From Campylobacteraceae bacterium (GTDB taxonomy: Bacteria; Campylobacterota; Campylobacteria; Campylobacterales; Sulfurovaceae): DNA of 7,965 nucleotides. A program made the position numbers and the translations under genes. Under the pieces are notes generated by a model. The model made no database searches, was not told where the DNA came from, and saw only the letters and a list, made by a program, of their open reading frames with translations. This document shows, piece after piece, positions 5,076-7,965 of this stretch (positions within the stretch are counted from its first letter, which is position 1; every line of letters begins with the position of its first letter). The stretch covers positions 1 to 7,965 of the forward strand of contig JALWZK010000065.1 of assembly GCA_027002665.1 (NCBI GenBank), in the 5' to 3' direction.

Positions 5076-6197
5076 CTAAATCTTTAAATTAAATGGTTTT
5101 AAAATAGCTCTTAATAGTTTTCTTCCCCGTGGCAATATATAGCCTCTAAGATTTATACTATATCTATATAGTCTATTATTAAAATATCTCTCCTGCTCCT
5201 CTTTTAACTCCATTAGTGTCTGTTCAACTTCACAAAATTTTCCTGTTCTCGGGGAGATATATCGAGGATAGAGAATTAAGGCTACTGCAACCAACTCATC
5301 TAATGATACTTTTCTTGTTCTCCTCTCACATCTTCTATAATCAACTGTAAGTCCCCAACCTGCATAAAATGGTATACCATAAGTATAGACCTTTTTCTCT
5401 CTAAGTAGTGCATCAAATCCTGCACCAGAAGTTAAGGTATGAACCTCATCACTAACGCCAATTGCACTATCTATACTAATATTGGTCACAATTAGATTGG
5501 CACATCTATCTGTAATCTCTCTATGAACATTTCCAACTCTATTGCCAGATAGAACATCGGGATGAGGTTTATAGATAATAAAGGCATCGGGATTATTCTT
5601 TCTAACAATCTCCAACAAATCACTATTATTTAATCCAAACGCTCCATATCTAATAGACATATCATCTTCAACCTGCCCTGTAACTAAGATTACCTTTGAG
5701 TATCTATCTCTATCTATATTCAATTTTACATGTGATAGATGGTTATATTTTGAAAATTTTGCCTCTATAACCATCTCTCTAACTCTCTTTGCCCTATCCA
5801 ATAACTCTTGTGTAAATTTATAGTTTTGTAGCATATACTCTAAATCTGAAATCTTTTTGGGATTAAAATATACCCCTCTTGAGTCTATTCCAAGAGAGTA
5901 TGGCTTAGAGAAAGCAGAGCCAAGTCCAACTGAGCGGATAAAGGCATCTTCGACCCTATAGATATTTATACCCTTCTGTCTGGCAAACTCTTCAACTCTT
6001 TTAAATCTTTTAATACCATATATAAATATATTAGAGTTATCTCCAAGTCCCTTCTCTATTGCATCATCTAAATCTTTACATATAAACTTTTTATTATTTG
6101 GAGCATAAAAAAATGGCTCTATCTGCATCATTCTCCATGGAGAGAAGTTAAAGAAGTAGAGTTTTCCTTGATTTGAAGGATAATTGATATTCGACAC
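5076..6197 (-). CDS. KpsC-like capsule polysaccharide Kdo transferase, single module
   Basis: This 373-residue protein belongs to the capsule synthesis family that includes KpsC and KpsS. Family signatures are RVEDAFIRSVGLG (81-93), TGQVEDDMSIR (173-183), YKPHPDV (209-215), HTLTSGAGFDALL (253-265) and YGIPFYAGWGLT (273-284), followed by the RRxRxxSLDELVA and LYPRY segments. These are KpsC signatures. KpsC adds beta-Kdo residues to lysophosphatidylglycerol to make the linker that anchors group 2 capsules, at the cytoplasmic face of the inner membrane. E. coli KpsC has about 675 residues in two such modules, whereas this protein has one. The start is GTG, supported by AGGA six bases upstream; the first ATG would be 22 codons later. 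The C-terminal 35 residues are strongly basic, perhaps for membrane contact. It diverges from a sugar transferase gene and shares its promoter region. Confidence 0.85.
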   Translation of the reverse strand: MSNINYPSNQGKLYFFNFSPWRMMQIEPFFYAPNNKKFICKDLDDAIEKGLGDNSNIFIYGIKRFKRVEEFARQKGINIYRVEDAFIRSVGLGSAFSKPYSLGIDSRGVYFNPKKISDLEYMLQNYKFTQELLDRAKRVREMVIEAKFSKYNHLSHVKLNIDRDRYSKVILVTGQVEDDMSIRYGAFGLNNSDLLEIVRKNNPDAFIIYKPHPDVLSGNRVGNVHREITDRCANLIVTNISIDSAIGVSDEVHTLTSGAGFDALLREKKVYTYGIPFYAGWGLTVDYRRCERRTRKVSLDELVAVALILYPRYISPRTGKFCEVEQTLMELKEEQERYFNNRLYRYSINLRGYILPRGRKLLRAILKPFNLKI

Positions 6198-6219
6198 TTA
6201 AAATCCTATTTTTACAGGA

Positions 6220-6232
6220 ATTATAATATAAT
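6220..6232. promoter_or_regulatory. Overlapping divergent -10 boxes between the two polysaccharide genes
   Basis: The minus strand has TATAAT at 6225-6220, 22 bases before the GTG at 6197. The plus strand has TATAAT at 6222-6227 and again at 6227-6232, the latter 22 bases before the ATG at 6255. Because the boxes share bases, RNA polymerase can serve only one direction at a time. Confidence 0.55.
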
Positions 6233-6254
6233 ATAGGTAAAAATCGGAGATTAG

Positions 6255-7571
6255 ATGATTGATAAAATTAATTTTATACTCCTATCTCTTATCGATATTA
6301 TAATCTTAATATTACTATTTTATGTAACTGTTTTTATTAGAGATAATATATACAATGATACCGTTCCACCTTTTAATGGAGTAGAATTTATAGACTTCTC
6401 TTTTACCATAGTTATAGTCCTCTTCCTCTTTTTTAATGAGAAGATATACTCATTTAGATATGATTTTTGGCAAGAGTCTAAAAAGATAATTAAATCTCTA
6501 TTCTTAGCGTATCTATTAGTTTTAACCATATTGGCTCTAATGAAAACCAATCAAGAGTATTCAAGACTATTTATAACTATATATTTTCTATTAGCTACTA
6601 TTTTAATCCCCATAATTAAAATCTATACTAAAAAACTCCTATACTCATTTGATTTTTTAAAAAGGAGAGTTCTTATTATTGGAGATGAGCAGGAGAGAGA
6701 GAGGTTTAAGAGTGAATTAAAAAAAAATTTCTATCTCGGAGAGGTCTATGATGAAGAGAACTATGAAGCAGTTATTATTATCTCAAAAAATATGGGAGTT
6801 GATAGATTAAATAGCTTAATAGATAACTATAGGGATATTAATGGTGGAGTCTATATTGTTCCATATATTACAGATATAAACTTTGCACACTCAACCATTA
6901 TGGAGTATTCTAATATTAGATTAAACTCCATATTTATTGAGAATAGACTTCTGATTAAGAAAAATATAATTATAAAGAATATTTTCGATAAGATTATAGC
7001 TATCTCAATTATGCCTATCTTTTTACCAATTCACATAATTATATCTATATTGATAAAGCTGGATTCAAAAGGTCCTGTTTTCTTTAAACAGCCCCGCCTT
7101 GGAAAGGATAATAGCACCTTCTCATGTTATAAATATAGAACGATGTATGAAAATTCAGATAGTATCTTAAGAGAGTATCTAATTAAAAATCCTGATGAGG
7201 TAAATTATTATAATAGATACCATAAATATAGAAATGACCCAAGAGTCACTAAGATTGGCTCATTTCTTCGCTCTACTTCACTTGATGAATTTCCACAAAT
7301 CTTAAATGTTCTAAAAGGAGAGATGAGTCTTGTTGGACCCCGTCCATATATGTTAGATGAAGCAGAAAAGTTGGGAGAAGATAGAGATTTAATTCTAAAG
7401 GTAAAACCGGGAATTACAGGACTTTGGCAAGTTAGTGGGAGAAATAATCTAACTTTTCAGGAGAGAAATAGATTAGAAGTTTGGTATATTAAAAATTGGC
7501 TATTTTGGGACGATTTTATTATCTTAATTAAGACTATTAAGGTGGTTTTCCTAAAAATAGGAGTTAATTAA
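6255..7571 (+). CDS. WbaP-like polyprenyl-phosphate hexose-1-phosphate transferase
   Basis: This enzyme of 438 residues should transfer a sugar-1-phosphate from a UDP-sugar to undecaprenyl phosphate, the first step of capsule, O-antigen or exopolysaccharide units, at the inner membrane. Hydrophobic segments at about 6-28, 47-61, 78-97 and 103-123 form the N-terminal membrane bundle. A Rossmann-like region (about 135-230, [10 protein letters not shown]) follows. The catalytic domain starts with a proline-containing membrane-inserted helix (about 245-268), then FFKQPRLG (276-283), KYRTM (293-297), the catalytic Asp-Glu pair in [10 protein letters not shown] (D344, E345), SLVGPRP (358-364) and [13 protein letters not shown] (385-397). 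Length and the N-terminal bundle fit WbaP-type rather than short PglC-type enzymes. The sugar, often galactose or glucose, cannot be read from sequence. CGGAGA lies four bases before the ATG. Confidence 0.92.
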   Translation: MIDKINFILLSLIDIIILILLFYVTVFIRDNIYNDTVPPFNGVEFIDFSFTIVIVLFLFFNEKIYSFRYDFWQESKKIIKSLFLAYLLVLTILALMKTNQEYSRLFITIYFLLATILIPIIKIYTKKLLYSFDFLKRRVLIIGDEQERERFKSELKKNFYLGEVYDEENYEAVIIISKNMGVDRLNSLIDNYRDINGGVYIVPYITDINFAHSTIMEYSNIRLNSIFIENRLLIKKNIIIKNIFDKIIAISIMPIFLPIHIIISILIKLDSKGPVFFKQPRLGKDNSTFSCYKYRTMYENSDSILREYLIKNPDEVNYYNRYHKYRNDPRVTKIGSFLRSTSLDEFPQILNVLKGEMSLVGPRPYMLDEAEKLGEDRDLILKVKPGITGLWQVSGRNNLTFQERNRLEVWYIKNWLFWDDFIILIKTIKVVFLKIGVN

Positions 7572-7587
7572 TCCACACTAAATAGGA

Positions 7588-7593
7588 TATAAT
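7588..7593 (+). promoter_or_regulatory. -10 box for the membrane-protein gene
   Basis: GATATAAT ends at 7593, 24 bases before the ATG at 7618 and 17 bases past the sugar-transferase stop codon. The gene may thus have its own promoter besides read-through. Confidence 0.5.
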
Positions 7594-7617
7594 ATAAGAA
7601 AATATAAAAGAGTTTCT

Positions 7618-7965
7618 ATGATTTTTCAAATATTATCCAACTTTATCCCGTCTCTACTATATAGTATTATCTTTTTGGGATTTTTCTATTGGCAATTTAT
7701 ATATATATATAGTTTAATTATAGAACAGTTCTCAACATATAGACTATTTGTGCTGTATGGATATATATTTATATATCTTTTTGGAGTTCAGATAGTCACA
7801 GTCTCACTTATTAATTTAATAGATAGATATTTGATAAGGAGAGCAAGTTTTATAATAATCTCAATATCAACTATAATTATCTTTTATATACTCTCTTTTC
7901 ATAACTTCTATCATGTTATAGAATATTTTGTAAAATATCCACTCTCATATAGTGCTATTATAGGT
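7618..7965 (+). CDS. Multi-pass membrane protein, 3' end cut by window edge
   Basis: The frame is open from the ATG at 7618 to the window end, 116 codons without a stop. AAAAGAG lies about five bases upstream of the ATG. The product is highly hydrophobic, with at least three probable membrane spans: about residues 10-35 (PSLLYSIIFLGFFYWQFIYI), 45-66 (LFVLYGYIFIYLFGVQIVTV) and 77-95 (FIIISISTIIIFYILSF), with basic RYLIRR between the second and third. I recognise no family. Starting 46 bases after the sugar-transferase gene in the same direction, it may belong to the surface-polysaccharide group, for instance as the membrane part of a flippase, polymerase or sulfatase-fold transferase. This is only inference from position, and the deciding domain lies beyond the window. 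Confidence 0.75.
   Translation, partial: MIFQILSNFIPSLLYSIIFLGFFYWQFIYIYSLIIEQFSTYRLFVLYGYIFIYLFGVQIVTVSLINLIDRYLIRRASFIIISISTIIIFYILSFHNFYHVIEYFVKYPLSYSAIIG

Noticed and set aside
6320..6550. 76-codon frame on the minus strand
   Set aside because: It is the complement of the membrane bundle of the sugar transferase.

Overview
The window comes from an AT-rich bacterium with heavy use of AGA and ATA codons, TATAAT boxes preceded by T-rich tracts instead of clear -35 boxes, and short leaders. With a Campylobacter-type DapC aminotransferase next to Der, this suggests Campylobacterota (the former Epsilonproteobacteria: a Sulfurimonas, Sulfurovum or Campylobacter relative). The genus cannot be resolved from this window. 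No rRNA, tRNA, CRISPR array or insertion sequence is visible.

Left part (1-3620). A partial gene on the minus strand encodes a secreted thioredoxin-fold protein with a CKYC active site and what looks like the start of a second such domain. It diverges from a gene for a small secreted cysteine-containing protein of unknown function. Next come a PLP aminotransferase of the DapC type (lysine and peptidoglycan precursor synthesis) and, converging on it with overlapping stop codons, the ribosome-assembly GTPase Der.

Middle part (3640-5075). A surface or periplasmic lipoprotein carries two DUF5011-like Ig domains and a short leucine-rich repeat. The 254-base gap between it and the next gene, which is convergent, is the most interesting part of the window. 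On the minus strand it holds a 21-codon hydrophobic peptide gene with the strongest Shine-Dalgarno sequence in the window. The SD lies in a hairpin loop and the start codon in its stem. A TATAAT box inside the peptide gene faces the other way and would drive an antisense RNA across the start site and leader. That RNA would form two adjacent hairpins and show a complementary CCUCCUUA loop. This is the layout of a type I toxin-antitoxin locus, like the aapA/IsoA systems of Helicobacter, but I recognise no known family in the peptide.

Right part (5076-7965). A KpsC-like capsule Kdo-transferase homologue with one module and a WbaP-like polyprenyl-phosphate sugar transferase diverge from a 57-base gap with -10 boxes overlapping on the two strands. 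A partial gene for a multi-pass membrane protein follows. This is probably the edge of a surface-polysaccharide locus: the sugar transferase loads the first sugar on the lipid carrier, and the KpsC-like protein contributes to a Kdo-containing anchor or linker.
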